A stretch of DNA of 64,000 bases from Kosakonia sp. SMBL-WEM22. Its GTDB lineage: Bacteria > Pseudomonadota > Gammaproteobacteria > Enterobacterales > Enterobacteriaceae. The number at the start of each line of letters is the position of its first letter. Positions within the stretch are counted from its first letter, which is position 1. This document shows, in pieces, positions 1-9,522 of this stretch. A program made the translations under genes and the position numbers. The DNA is taken from NCBI RefSeq assembly GCF_014490785.1, contig NZ_CP051488.1, positions 4,030,001-4,094,000 on the forward strand, in the 5' to 3' direction. The notes below the pieces were generated by a model. The model made no database searches and was not told the origin of the DNA. It saw only the letters and a program-made list of their open reading frames with translations.

Positions 1-1191
1 GATGCGGTACTGCTGAGGGTCGGTGTCCTGAAACTCATCGATCATCGCCACCGGAAAACGGGTGCGAATAGCCGCAGCCAGCGCTTCACCATTGGGGCTT
101 TGCAGCGCGTGATCGAGCCGACTGAGCATATCGTCAAATCCGAGCTCACCGCGGCGACGCTTCTCTTTTGCTACCGCGTCGCGGATTTCGCGCATCGCGC
201 GGGTCAGCACCAGATCGCTCAGAGTCAGGGGCTGTGCCAGCAGTGTTTCGATGGCAACAAACAGCGGATGCTCCGGCACCACGCCACCCGCTTTGGTGCG
301 CTGGGCGAGAAACGCCTGTGAGAACTTCTCCAGCGCGTCCGGCAGCAGATAGGTGCTGGTCTCCTCCTGCGCCCAGGCGGAGATCTTCTCAATCCATTTT
401 CCCTGGTTGCCGCGGTTGAACTTGCGCCGGTCAATGCCAGAATTTTCCAGCAGCTGCTCGAGTTCACTGACGCAGTCGAGCCAGTGACGCTTCACTGCAT
501 TAATCTGCGAGACAATCTGCGCATGGCGCGAAGCGAGGGTCTCATCCTCCGGCGGCGGCGATTTGATCTGCGGGGCTTCACCCTGCAAATAGCGGTCGAT
601 GGACCGGAGAAGATCCTGCGGCCCCTTCCATAAATCGTGGATCGCCTGCGCAATGTCACGCGGCAGCGGGTAGCAGTGGCGACGCCAGAAGTCGGCGCAG
701 GCCTGATAGCGCAGCAGGGTTTCATCTTCCAGCAGTTTCAGTTCAAACAGCATGCCCGATTCAAAGGCATTGAGGCTGAGCATGCGCTGGCAGAAACCGT
801 GAATGGTAAAGACAGCGGCTTCATCCATCTGCCGCTCCGCCAGCATCAGCCAGTGGGCGGCCTGCTGTTGATCCTCAATCTCTGCCAGCAGGCTGGCATA
901 GAGTGGATTGTCGCTGCTTTCACGCAGGCAGGCGATACGTAGCTCATGGATGTTGTTGCGAATGCGCCCGCGCAGCTCTTCCGTCGCCGCTTCGGTGAAG
1001 GTGACCACCAGCAGCTCTTCGACGTTGAGCGGGCGGGGAAAGGCGGCATTGCCGCCAAGCCCGAGTAACAGCCGCAGATAGAGCGCGGCGATAGTGAAGG
1101 TTTTACCGGTGCCCGCCGAGGCTTCAATCAGACGCTCGCCAGTAAGCGGCAGGCGCAGGGGATTAAGGGTCTCAGCGGTCGTTTCACTCAT
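1..1191 (-). CDS. recB: RecB, exonuclease V beta subunit (N-terminal part; runs off the window)
   Basis: RecB is the 3'-5' helicase and nuclease subunit of RecBCD, which processes double-strand ends and loads RecA at Chi. The 397 codons visible read without a stop to the window edge. Walker A ASAGTGKT ends at about residue 31. The UvrD/SF1 motif MIDEFQDTDPQQ lies at the very edge, so only the first part of helicase domain 1 is present and the C-terminal nuclease is outside. The ATG overlaps the ptrA stop by 8 bases, as in the E. coli recC-ptrA-recB-recD order, which implies translational coupling. Identification is firm; the gene is partial only because the window ends. Confidence 0.97.
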   Translation of the reverse strand, partial: MSETTAETLNPLRLPLTGERLIEASAGTGKTFTIAALYLRLLLGLGGNAAFPRPLNVEELLVVTFTEAATEELRGRIRNNIHELRIACLRESSDNPLYASLLAEIEDQQQAAHWLMLAERQMDEAAVFTIHGFCQRMLSLNAFESGMLFELKLLEDETLLRYQACADFWRRHCYPLPRDIAQAIHDLWKGPQDLLRSIDRYLQGEAPQIKSPPPEDETLASRHAQIVSQINAVKRHWLDCVSELEQLLENSGIDRRKFNRGNQGKWIEKISAWAQEETSTYLLPDALEKFSQAFLAQRTKAGGVVPEHPLFVAIETLLAQPLTLSDLVLTRAMREIRDAVAKEKRRRGELGFDDMLSRLDHALQSPNGEALAAAIRTRFPVAMIDEFQDTDPQQYRI

Positions 1192-4072
1192 TTTTCTCGC
1201 TCATCAAGGGTAAGGATTGCTGCAAAGCGCTGGCGTCCTTCCACACCTTCCAGCCCTCAGGGCGGGCGTAGTCGGCTTTTCCGCTCTGGCTTCCGGAGAT
1301 CTGTGACAGTATCGCCATACCTTGCGGCTCAACCACCGCCTGATGGAAGAAGTCCGCAAGTTTTTGCGGTGTCAGCGCTTTTATTTGGGCCACTACTTTA
1401 TCACGTGAATCGAAGCGCATATTGCCGCGATCGAAATCTTTGCTCAATTTGGAAGCCTCCTCGCCTAATGTCTGCGGCGCTTGAAGCATTTGCGCGATGA
1501 CACCCTGCTGGATCTGCGCGAACTCCTCCGGCTTCATCGCGCGCAGGCGCGCTTCAGCGGTCGGAAAGAAGGCTTTATAGCGCTCCCAGAGCCAGGCGGG
1601 CTGCTTTTCATTGCTCTGCAACAGGAAACCCATTCCCCACTGGCGGCCAACATTCATGGGGAAAGCAAAGACGGCATAACCGAGCTGCTCTTCAGTACGC
1701 AGCTGGTTGTAGAACCACGGCTGCACTATCTGCCCGAGCATCGCACTGTACGCCGAGCTGCTGTACTCATCAAAACCGGTCGGCACAAAGACAGCGGCCA
1801 GCGCGGAATCGGTGCTGTTGCCCGCTTTCTCAAACATGGCGTTCTGCTTTTTATCCACCAGCACGTCTTTATTGCGACACCACTCGTTACCGCTGGTGCC
1901 AAGCTGTTTTTGCACGTTGTGGGCCAGATCTTTCGCCTGCTGTTCGCTCAGGTTGCCCACCACCAGGAACTCCGGGCGCGCATTGTGCTTCAGCGCATCG
2001 CGATAATCGAGAATGTCCTGCACGGTGATGGAAGGCAGCAGCGCACGGCGCGCTTCGCGCGGGAAATAGGGCACCTGCGATATCATCTGCACTGGCATAA
2101 TCGCCTGATCAAACGCTTTGCCCTTCTCCGCCGAGGCCATCATCCGGCTGTACCAGGATTTCGCCTGCGTCAGCTGCTCCTCGGTTGGCGTATAGCTGAA
2201 ATACCCCTCCAGCAAGGCGCTGAAAAGCTGCGGCAGGCGCTGGGTATAGCCGTTGGCATTAAGCATTAAACCGTTATTGGCATTGGTGGAGAAGCCGATA
2301 CCGCCGACCGCAGCCTGGTTGCTCAGCTGATCGAGCGCCAGCCCCGCCAGGTAATCATTTAAGGCAAACATCACCTGGTTTTTCGCACTGTCCATCGCCT
2401 GCGGATTACGCAGCACCACGCTGACATCGGCCCGAGGTTCATTGGCGAAGTACCTGCTCGGCATGTAAACCACACGCAGCGCCGGTTCATCGACGATCAG
2501 TTCTGGATGGGTATATTTTTTTGCCGGGGCGATCAGCGTGAAGTCATCCGGAATATAGGGGTTAAGCTCCGGAAATTGCAGATCGATCCCCGCCTCATCT
2601 TTTTGCCATGCGGCAAAGCGATCGGGGGTAATTTTCTCCACCTGGTAAGGCGCATCAACAAAGTAGGCTTTTTTGTTGTGCGGCTCATCGGGGCTGATAT
2701 ACCAGATACGCGCGTTTTGCGGCGTCATCTCATCCAGACGCGCCTGTACCGCTTTAGCATCAAACTGGTCGGCGATGTTGACGGAATCGAGGGTGTGAGC
2801 AACCGGCACGCGGATCATCGTGTCGGCGAGCCACTCGACATAATCCATATCGCGAGTGATCGACGGGTAGCGGAAATCAAGATCGAGAATGTGCGCCAGC
2901 TCGTCAAAGTAGCGTTTATCGATCCCCTTTTCACGCAGCAGTTGCAGGTAACTGAAAATGGCGGCGACAACCCGATCGCGATGTGCCAGCCCTTTATCTG
3001 TCAGGGTAGCGGAGATGGCCAGCACGCCGCTATTACCGTTGACTACCGGATCGGAATCACCACGAATCCCCTCAACCAGCCCCTGGCTTTGCAGCCAGTC
3101 TGAGAGCGTGCCCGGGCTGCGGTTGCCGATAAGATAGGTAATCAGCTCGTCGGTTTTGCTGCGAAAAGCCGCCGTGTTGTTATCGATACGAAACTCAACG
3201 CGCAGCACCTTATTCGGCACTTCCGGCACGTAGTGAATGATGATGCCTTTTTGCGCATCCGTTACCACCGGCACGGTGATCTCAGGCCGGGTGATATTTT
3301 TGTTGGGAACCCGGCCGTATGTCTGAACGGCAAGCGTCGCCAGCTCGTTAAGCGGGCGATTGCTGTAAATCACCGCTTTCATCAGGTTGGCCGAGTAGAA
3401 CTTATCGCGAAACGCCAGCAGCGCGTCATGCACCGGGCTGCCCGGTTTATCACTGAGGGTTTCAAGATTACCACCGGAGAAGCGTGCGCCAGGGTGAGCG
3501 GGATTAATGGTCTCCGCACTCACCTGCGCCATGCGCATGCCGTCACGGGTACGCGCCATGGTCAGCTCCGCATTGACCGCGTTACGCTCCCGCTCGGCGT
3601 ACTTCTTTGCCAGCAGCGGCTCGGCGATGGCATCAGCTAAGCGATCCACGGCCCCATCCAGCGCGTCGTTCTCCACTTCCAGGTAATAAGCGGTACGATA
3701 AGGCGCGGTGCTGGCGTTATGGCTGCCGCCGTGCATTTTGAGGTATTCAGCGAGGCTGTCCGGTTGCGGATACTTTTTCGACCCCATTAGCGTCATATGC
3801 TCAAGATAGTGAGCAAGACCTGGGTGACTGTCGGGATCTTCGAGCGAGCCGACCGGCACAACCAGCGCGGAGAGGGATTTTACCGCCTGCGCATCCGAAA
3901 CCAGCAGCACGACCATGCCGTTATCAAGGCGGATCGCCTGATACTGCCGCGTATCTTTGTCGCTCTTACGAATAGTCTCTTTAACGGGCTGCCAGCCCGT
4001 GTCAGCCTGACTAAGTGGCGCCCAGAGGGCAAAAAACAGAACGAAGATAGATAACCAGGTGCTGCGGGGCAT
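1184..4072 (-). CDS. ptrA: Protease III (pitrilysin), periplasmic zinc metallopeptidase
   Basis: This M16-family endopeptidase degrades small peptides in the periplasm. The 962-residue length matches E. coli pitrilysin. A Sec signal peptide covers residues 1-23 (cleavage after LSQA). The inverted zinc motif HYLEH is at residues 88-92, with the downstream glutamate region NAVNAE near residue 169, so the catalytic site is intact. The gene sits between recC and recB and overlaps recB by 8 bases. It has no known role in RecBCD; the linkage is an old enterobacterial arrangement. About 150 bp separate it from recC, enough for its own promoter. Confidence 0.97.
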   Translation of the reverse strand: MPRSTWLSIFVLFFALWAPLSQADTGWQPVKETIRKSDKDTRQYQAIRLDNGMVVLLVSDAQAVKSLSALVVPVGSLEDPDSHPGLAHYLEHMTLMGSKKYPQPDSLAEYLKMHGGSHNASTAPYRTAYYLEVENDALDGAVDRLADAIAEPLLAKKYAERERNAVNAELTMARTRDGMRMAQVSAETINPAHPGARFSGGNLETLSDKPGSPVHDALLAFRDKFYSANLMKAVIYSNRPLNELATLAVQTYGRVPNKNITRPEITVPVVTDAQKGIIIHYVPEVPNKVLRVEFRIDNNTAAFRSKTDELITYLIGNRSPGTLSDWLQSQGLVEGIRGDSDPVVNGNSGVLAISATLTDKGLAHRDRVVAAIFSYLQLLREKGIDKRYFDELAHILDLDFRYPSITRDMDYVEWLADTMIRVPVAHTLDSVNIADQFDAKAVQARLDEMTPQNARIWYISPDEPHNKKAYFVDAPYQVEKITPDRFAAWQKDEAGIDLQFPELNPYIPDDFTLIAPAKKYTHPELIVDEPALRVVYMPSRYFANEPRADVSVVLRNPQAMDSAKNQVMFALNDYLAGLALDQLSNQAAVGGIGFSTNANNGLMLNANGYTQRLPQLFSALLEGYFSYTPTEEQLTQAKSWYSRMMASAEKGKAFDQAIMPVQMISQVPYFPREARRALLPSITVQDILDYRDALKHNARPEFLVVGNLSEQQAKDLAHNVQKQLGTSGNEWCRNKDVLVDKKQNAMFEKAGNSTDSALAAVFVPTGFDEYSSSAYSAMLGQIVQPWFYNQLRTEEQLGYAVFAFPMNVGRQWGMGFLLQSNEKQPAWLWERYKAFFPTAEARLRAMKPEEFAQIQQGVIAQMLQAPQTLGEEASKLSKDFDRGNMRFDSRDKVVAQIKALTPQKLADFFHQAVVEPQGMAILSQISGSQSGKADYARPEGWKVWKDASALQQSLPLMSEKNE

Positions 4073-4223
4073 TCACGAACCTCATCATTAACTTTTCCTG
4101 CTCCCCGATAACCGCCGGAGTAGCAGGTAAATGTGTGCTGACAGCGCCAGCACGCGGGTTATATCAGTCCGTGACCGTCGCGCATAATAAGGGATGACTC
4201 CCCTCTGCGCAATTTTTATACCG

Positions 4224-7200
4224 TCAGGCGGGCTGATTGTGTCGATAAAGCGGTAACAGGAAACGTTGCGCCTGTGCGGTAATTTCCGTGAAGTACTCCG
4301 GCTCAAGGGTTCGCCACAGACGCTGATACCAGACATCGGCACCTTCACCGCTGACCACCATGTTGCCTTCATACGCCTGCAAAAATTTGCTCTGCGCTTT
4401 TTGCAACGTCTCGTCGTCCTTTACCATGGCATCATTTGCTGCGTCATAACAGGCTTTTATCCACGCGCCGCCGCTTTCCGGCAATAGCAGCAAGGGTTTC
4501 GTCATCCCTTCACGAAAGCCTTCAATCATTAATGCCAGGTAGCGCAGCGCCTCTTCAGGCGGCAGCGGCGGGAAGCGCCATTGGCCATCTTTACGCACAA
4601 AGAGGCGACTCTCTCCCGTTCCGCCACTGGCACAGTAGACAAGATGCTCCAGCCAAAGTTGCAGCCCCTGTGAGACCTTCAGCTGCGATGGACGCCAGCG
4701 CAGCAACCCGTCTGGCTGCACGTGGGCCAACCATCCGGTCAGGTGAACACCCGCGCAGTGCAGGTCGATTTCGAGGCTGTCTGCCGGTTGGCGATGCTCA
4801 ATAACGCGGCTGGCCAGTGCCTGCATCTCCTTGCACTGCGTCTCCCAGACGATTTCACCAAATGCTCCGTACGGCAGCACACCCGCAGCCCGATAGCGGC
4901 GGAACAGTTTTTCGGCATCCTGCTCTTCAACCAGCGCATTCAGTAGCTCGTCGTTAAGCTGGTAGCGATCGAGGCCATCAAGAATAAAGGGCTCGGCGTC
5001 AGGAATATCGCTCTCTTCAGGGCGGAAATTCACCCGCAAACGCATCTGGAAAAAGGCGCGCACCGGGTGTGCCCAGAAGCGCTGAAGCTGGTCAAAGGCC
5101 AGCGTCTCAAGCGAAGGCGTCTCCAGCGTCTGAATAAAGGGCAGATGCTCTTCGCCCTGCAGGCTGGCGGCGGGCAGCCAGTCGCGGGCATAGCTCTGCC
5201 ACTCATCTACCGTATAGTTAGCCGGGTCGAACGGCATGCGGGTGTGCAGATGGGTGATATGTGCCTTCACCCGCCGCTCGCTTTCGTCACAGTTAAGCGC
5301 CTCGTCACCCGGCAGATGGTGGCTCTGGCCGATATAGTCCACCAGCTCCTGCACCAGCACCGAAGGAAAACGCTCTTTGTTATCCTGGATCGAACGGCCT
5401 ATATAGCTGATATAGAGCTGCTGCTGCGCGGAGACGAGTGCTTCCAGAAAGAGGTAGCGGTCATCATCGCGGCGGCTGCGATCGCCGCGCTGCGGTTTCT
5501 GGCTCATCAGGTCAAAGCCGAGCGGAGGAAGCGTGCGCGGATAGATGCCGTCGTTCATCCCCAGCAGACAGACCACCTTGAACGGGATTGAACGCATCGG
5601 CATCAGCGTGCAGATGTTGACCGGGCCGGCGAGGAAGCGCTGGCTGATGCGCTCCTGATCGAGTCGCTGAGCCAGCTCATCACGCAGCAGAGAGAGCGGG
5701 ACCGCTTCGCCATAGCTCGCGCCAACGCCCTGAGCGATGATTGCCTGCCACTGCTGCTCAATCAGCGCCAGCGCGGCTTCGGTCTCCTGATCGGGCAGGA
5801 AGAAGTCATTAAGCATCTCCCGGCAGATCGGTAACCACTCCTCAAGCGGGCGCTCTTCGGCAAGACCCCGACGCCAGATATTGAGCTGCATCAGCAGCGA
5901 GGCCAGGTGACCAACAAGCTCCGCAATCAAGCCGCTCGACTCGTCATAAGGCAGAATTGACTGCCACTCGCCCTGGCGGCTCTCCATGGCATAGCCCAGC
6001 AGCATGCGCGTCAGGCCAAACTGCCAGGTGTGCTGCCCGGTTGGCGGCAGTTCGAGTTCGCGCACGTTGTCATCATCCATCCCCCAACGAATGCCGGACT
6101 CGTTTACCCACAGGCGCAGGTAGCGCAGCCCCTCTTCGGTAATGTTGAAGCGGGCCGCCAGTACCGGCACATCCAGCAGGGCGAGCACATCTTCCGAGAC
6201 GAAGCGGCTGTCCGGCAGAGATAAGAGGCTGATAAAGGCTTGCAGCGCGGGGTGGGCCTGGCGCGCGCGGCGGTCGGATACCGCGTAGGGAATGTAGCGT
6301 TCGCCGCTGGCGCTGCCAAACACCGCCTGGATATAGGGGCTATAGCTGTCGATATCCGCCACCATCACCACGATATCGCGCGGTGTCAGCTCGGGATCCT
6401 CTTCCAGCATCGCCAGCAGCCGATCGTGCAGCACCTCCACTTCCCGCTGCGGGCTGTGGCAGATATGCACCGTAACGCTGCGATCCTCTGGATCGAGCGG
6501 ACGCTTTTTATCGCTGCGCGCGAACTCCTCTGCCGTAATGCCGGCTACCGCGCTGTTTTGCAGCTCAAGAATGTCGTACTTCAGATTTTGCAGCATCGAG
6601 CCTGGCGTGATGTCGACAAAGGCATCCAGCTCTTCATAGCGCTCCATACCCGCCAGCAGAAAAATATTGTCACGCCCGAGCTTGCCCCAGGAGGCTAGCA
6701 GCGGGTTACCCACATCCTGCTCGCCTTCGCCATTGAACAGACCTTCCGCACTTTGTGTATCGCGGAAAAGAGGAAACTGGCGGTCATCCCGGTGATGGCG
6801 GCGACGGCGTGTGACAAGCCGTGCGAGAAACGCCGGGTCTTTGATATCGCCCCAGTAGTAGCGACAGGGGTTAGTAAACAGCAGGTGGACATCAATATGT
6901 TTGCCCAGCGCCTGCAAGGCTTGCAGGTAGACGGGCGGCAGAGCGGAGATGCCGCAGATAAAGACACGGGCAGGCAGCCCGGCAGGCGGCTCTTTCGCTG
7001 ATTCAAGCCGCGAAATAAAGCGCTGATACAGGTTAGCGCGGTGCCAGTGGGGCTGGCCTAACTCGCGGGTATGCTCAACCAGCGCGCGCCAGAGCGGTGC
7101 CTGCCAGCGCTGCGCATCATCCAGCCCGTCGACCCTTTCTCCCGCTTCCCAGCGTGTCAGCCACTCCGGGCGGTAAACCAGATACTGATCGTAAAGATCC

Positions 7201-7595
7201 GCCACGCGTGAGCAGAGCTGGAACAGCTTGCGCTTGTCATCATCATCGTGGAGATAGTGATGCAGCATGGCAAAATCTTCCTGCTCCAGCAGCGCAGGCA
7301 GCAGCGACATCAGCTTCCAGCTCATGCTCTGTTTATTGAAGGCGCTCTCTTTGGGAATGTCTTCAAGGACGGTAACGAACATCTCCCAGATAAAGCTCGC
7401 GGGCAATGGAAAGGTGATATTGGCGGCGATGCCAAATTTTTGCGCCAGGGTCATCTGCAGCCACTGCGCCATGCCGGTGCTTTGCACCATGATCACTTCC
7501 GGCGCAAAGGGATCGTCGAGCCTGTCATGCTCAACGATAAACTCCATCAGTGCTTCAAGCACATCCAGACGATTGGAGTGATAAACCCTTAACAT
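4224..7595 (-). CDS. recC: RecC, exonuclease V gamma subunit
   Basis: RecC is the Chi-recognising scaffold of RecBCD. It splits the duplex and holds RecB and RecD. The 1123-residue product is within one residue of the E. coli protein. The N-terminus (MLRVYHSNRLDVLEALMEF) and internal segments such as MRSIPFKVVCLLGMNDG are typical RecC. No intact Walker site is expected, because RecC is a degenerate helicase fold. The start is preceded by an AGGAGC Shine-Dalgarno. ppdC ends 12 bases upstream, so read-through from the pseudopilin cluster into recC is likely. Confidence 0.97.
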   Translation of the reverse strand: MLRVYHSNRLDVLEALMEFIVEHDRLDDPFAPEVIMVQSTGMAQWLQMTLAQKFGIAANITFPLPASFIWEMFVTVLEDIPKESAFNKQSMSWKLMSLLPALLEQEDFAMLHHYLHDDDDKRKLFQLCSRVADLYDQYLVYRPEWLTRWEAGERVDGLDDAQRWQAPLWRALVEHTRELGQPHWHRANLYQRFISRLESAKEPPAGLPARVFICGISALPPVYLQALQALGKHIDVHLLFTNPCRYYWGDIKDPAFLARLVTRRRRHHRDDRQFPLFRDTQSAEGLFNGEGEQDVGNPLLASWGKLGRDNIFLLAGMERYEELDAFVDITPGSMLQNLKYDILELQNSAVAGITAEEFARSDKKRPLDPEDRSVTVHICHSPQREVEVLHDRLLAMLEEDPELTPRDIVVMVADIDSYSPYIQAVFGSASGERYIPYAVSDRRARQAHPALQAFISLLSLPDSRFVSEDVLALLDVPVLAARFNITEEGLRYLRLWVNESGIRWGMDDDNVRELELPPTGQHTWQFGLTRMLLGYAMESRQGEWQSILPYDESSGLIAELVGHLASLLMQLNIWRRGLAEERPLEEWLPICREMLNDFFLPDQETEAALALIEQQWQAIIAQGVGASYGEAVPLSLLRDELAQRLDQERISQRFLAGPVNICTLMPMRSIPFKVVCLLGMNDGIYPRTLPPLGFDLMSQKPQRGDRSRRDDDRYLFLEALVSAQQQLYISYIGRSIQDNKERFPSVLVQELVDYIGQSHHLPGDEALNCDESERRVKAHITHLHTRMPFDPANYTVDEWQSYARDWLPAASLQGEEHLPFIQTLETPSLETLAFDQLQRFWAHPVRAFFQMRLRVNFRPEESDIPDAEPFILDGLDRYQLNDELLNALVEEQDAEKLFRRYRAAGVLPYGAFGEIVWETQCKEMQALASRVIEHRQPADSLEIDLHCAGVHLTGWLAHVQPDGLLRWRPSQLKVSQGLQLWLEHLVYCASGGTGESRLFVRKDGQWRFPPLPPEEALRYLALMIEGFREGMTKPLLLLPESGGAWIKACYDAANDAMVKDDETLQKAQSKFLQAYEGNMVVSGEGADVWYQRLWRTLEPEYFTEITAQAQRFLLPLYRHNQPA

Positions 7596-7607
7596 ACGTG
7601 CTCCTGA

Positions 7608-7931
7608 CTACTGACTATTTGGGCAAAAAAGTTGCGTCATTTTCCCCTGCCTGCCCTGCGGCGAGATAACGGTGACGTTGATGCTGACACATCCTTCTGT
7701 TGTTGTCTGCCCCCGTGAAACTTGCCAGCCCGAAGGGAGCGGCGTCGCGTAAGGTTGAGCCTGCTGCCACGCATAACGCCAGAGCTGTCGCCACTGGCTG
7801 GTGGCTGAAAACCCGCTGGACAGGGCGCGATGATACCCGCCAAGGGCTGTGACCACCATCACCATCAATAACATCGCCAGCAGGACTTCCGTCAGGCTAA
7901 AGCCCCGTTCCCGGTTCAGGGAAATTGACAT
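7608..7931 (-). CDS. ppdC: Prepilin-type protein PpdC
   Basis: This small type IV pseudopilin-like protein has 107 residues, as in E. coli. The prepilin peptidase site is RERG/FSLTE (cleavage after Gly10), followed by a hydrophobic helix of about 20 residues ending near VVTALGG. It is the last gene of a four-gene minor-pseudopilin cluster and overlaps ygdB by 16 bases. In gamma-proteobacteria such clusters act as minor pilins that prime pilus or pseudopilus assembly. The enterobacterial function is poorly defined, and no major pilin is in the window. Confidence 0.93.
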   Translation of the reverse strand: MSISLNRERGFSLTEVLLAMLLMVMVVTALGGYHRALSSGFSATSQWRQLWRYAWQQAQPYATPLPSGWQVSRGQTTTEGCVSINVTVISPQGRQGKMTQLFCPNSQ

Positions 7932-8323
7932 AATTCGCTCTCCTTAAGCGGGCAAAAATCGCTCCAGCCGTGGGGCGAGAAGCGAACCTCCTCACCCTCT
8001 ATCCGTCCCAGCCGCCATAACGCGGTTTCTGCACTGGCGGCGATAAGCAAAGCGGAGCCGTCGGCAAAAATACGCAGGCAGCTTCGCACGCCCTCTGCGG
8101 CAGGTTGCAGGCACTGCAAAGCAGGCTCTGACGGCCATTGCCTGTGGCGCGCTAACTCCATCGCCGATGAGATTTCAGCTGCACTACGTATTCCTTGCCT
8201 TTCACGGTTAACCCGCCAGACATGGCTGGTTAGTTGCCGGTTGAGGCCATTGAGCATCAGGCTGCCCAACAGCAGTAACAGCAGCACTAGCGCCAGAGAA
8301 GATACACCGCGCTGCCGATTCAC
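7916..8323 (-). CDS. ygdB: YgdB, DUF2509-type minor pseudopilin-like protein
   Basis: The product has 135 residues, the E. coli length. The N-terminus MNRQRGVSSLALVLLLLLL has a glycine before a long hydrophobic helix but lacks Phe at +1 and Glu at +5. It therefore looks like the GspK/PilX type of minor pseudopilin rather than a canonical prepilin. It overlaps ppdB by 4 bases (ATGA) and ppdC by 16, so all four genes of the cluster are probably translated together. Function is inferred only from the cluster. Confidence 0.9.
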   Translation of the reverse strand: MNRQRGVSSLALVLLLLLLGSLMLNGLNRQLTSHVWRVNRERQGIRSAAEISSAMELARHRQWPSEPALQCLQPAAEGVRSCLRIFADGSALLIAASAETALWRLGRIEGEEVRFSPHGWSDFCPLKESELCQFP

Positions 8324-8883
8324 AGGTTATATCCGGTAACGGTTAGCTCTCCGCTCACCGCTTTTTCAGGCATCCCAGGCAGGCTGGCAGCAAGCAGAAC
8401 GGTAAGCTGCGGCGCAAAGCCTGCCATCTGGCGTTGAGTCACGCTAAAACGATCCACGCGCATCTGCGCCGGATCGGTAACTTTCTCCCACCCACGTCCG
8501 ACGCAGGAGGTCGCGCCGCGCAGCGTTTCCAGCGCGCCGTTTTGCAGACGAAAAGCCGTTTGTTCCGCCTCATTACTGGGTGCCCCTTCCCAGCGACCAT
8601 TGCTGTTGGCATCCCACTGCGCAATAAAACACTCCCTTTTAGCGCTGATAAAAAGCGGCTGACCATTACAGCTACCGTTGCAGTAACCTGCGCGCTGCAG
8701 GTGTTTTGCGACGGCCCGTAGCCGCTGCCAGAGATCGTCTTCAATAGTTTGCAGTTGAGTGTGCTGCATAAGCGCAATTTGTAGAGCGGGCAGAAAACGG
8801 GCGGAAGCGAGCAGCAGCACGCTACCGATGGCCATCGCCAGCAGTGTCTCCAGCAAGGAAAAGCCGCGTTGATTGTTTAACAT
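8320..8883 (-). CDS. ppdB: Prepilin-type protein PpdB
   Basis: The 187-residue form starting MLNNQRGFSLLETLL is preferred to a 21-codon longer reading. It gives exactly the E. coli length, puts the prepilin site (QRG/FSLLE) next to the N-terminus and creates the usual 7-base overlap with ppdA. The FSLLE site has Glu at +5 and is followed by the hydrophobic helix AMAIGSVLLLASARFLP. Four or more cysteines lie in the globular part. It is a minor pseudopilin of the ppdABC-ygdB cluster. Confidence 0.93.
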   Translation of the reverse strand: MLNNQRGFSLLETLLAMAIGSVLLLASARFLPALQIALMQHTQLQTIEDDLWQRLRAVAKHLQRAGYCNGSCNGQPLFISAKRECFIAQWDANSNGRWEGAPSNEAEQTAFRLQNGALETLRGATSCVGRGWEKVTDPAQMRVDRFSVTQRQMAGFAPQLTVLLAASLPGMPEKAVSGELTVTGYNL

Positions 8884-9338
8884 ATACTTCCTCCCCCAGG
8901 CCGACACATTCTGATCCTTCCCCATGCGGAGACCACCACACGCCATTCTCCGGCGCTACTGCGCAGGCGGATATGCCCCGGCCAGGCGGTATTACGTAAA
9001 CCATAAAAGCCGAGCGACGGCGTGATATCAGCCAGCGCGACGTCCGGCCAGGCTGGGCGCATCGTTAACGCCTGCTGCGCTGAGCAACGCGCCGCCGGTG
9101 CGTTAAGCAAGCACCATTGCTCCCCTTCCCGCACACTGTAAACAACCTGCGACTGGTTATTCCAGTTGGCCTCTTCCCGTAATCGCTCAAGAAAATGGCG
9201 CGTCTGCAGCGCGGTTTGCCACAGCCGCTGCTGCGCTTGCCAGCTCTGCCAGCCGGAGATCCCCGCGGCACTGAGGATGACAATCAGCGCCACGGCAACG
9301 AGAGTTTCAATCAACGTAAAACCATCTTCTTTTTTCAT
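8877..9338 (-). CDS. ppdA: Prepilin-type protein PpdA
   Basis: This is the first gene of the pseudopilin cluster. It has 153 residues against 156 in E. coli. The prepilin site is MKKEDG/FTLIE with Glu at +5, followed by TLVAVALIVILSAAGISGW, giving a classic class III signal. The C-terminal domain resembles GspH-type pseudopilins. It lies downstream of thyA in the same direction, with a strong terminator between them, so the cluster is probably transcribed from its own promoter in the roughly 130-bp gap. Confidence 0.92.
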   Translation of the reverse strand: MKKEDGFTLIETLVAVALIVILSAAGISGWQSWQAQQRLWQTALQTRHFLERLREEANWNNQSQVVYSVREGEQWCLLNAPAARCSAQQALTMRPAWPDVALADITPSLGFYGLRNTAWPGHIRLRSSAGEWRVVVSAWGRIRMCRPGGGSIC

Positions 9339-9473
9339 GGCGGCAGTCTGTCGCCGGGGACGTTATTCGTCGAGGGAGAAAAGGCAGGTTTACGAGGCGT
9401 TACGCAAGGAAAAGGGGCGATTGCAGTCCGTTACATCAAGGCTGGAAGCTGTGCCGAAAAAGCGATTTGCAGG

Positions 9474-9504
9474 CAAAAAAAACCGGCACGTTAACGCGCC
9501 GGTT
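9474..9504 (-). terminator. Rho-independent terminator of thyA
   Basis: A 7-bp stem (AACCGGC/GCCGGTT) with a ten-base loop that is itself partly self-complementary is followed on the minus strand by eight T residues. It lies 18 bases past the thyA stop. Confidence 0.9.
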
Positions 9505-9522
9505 GTGTCAGGCTGAGCGAGG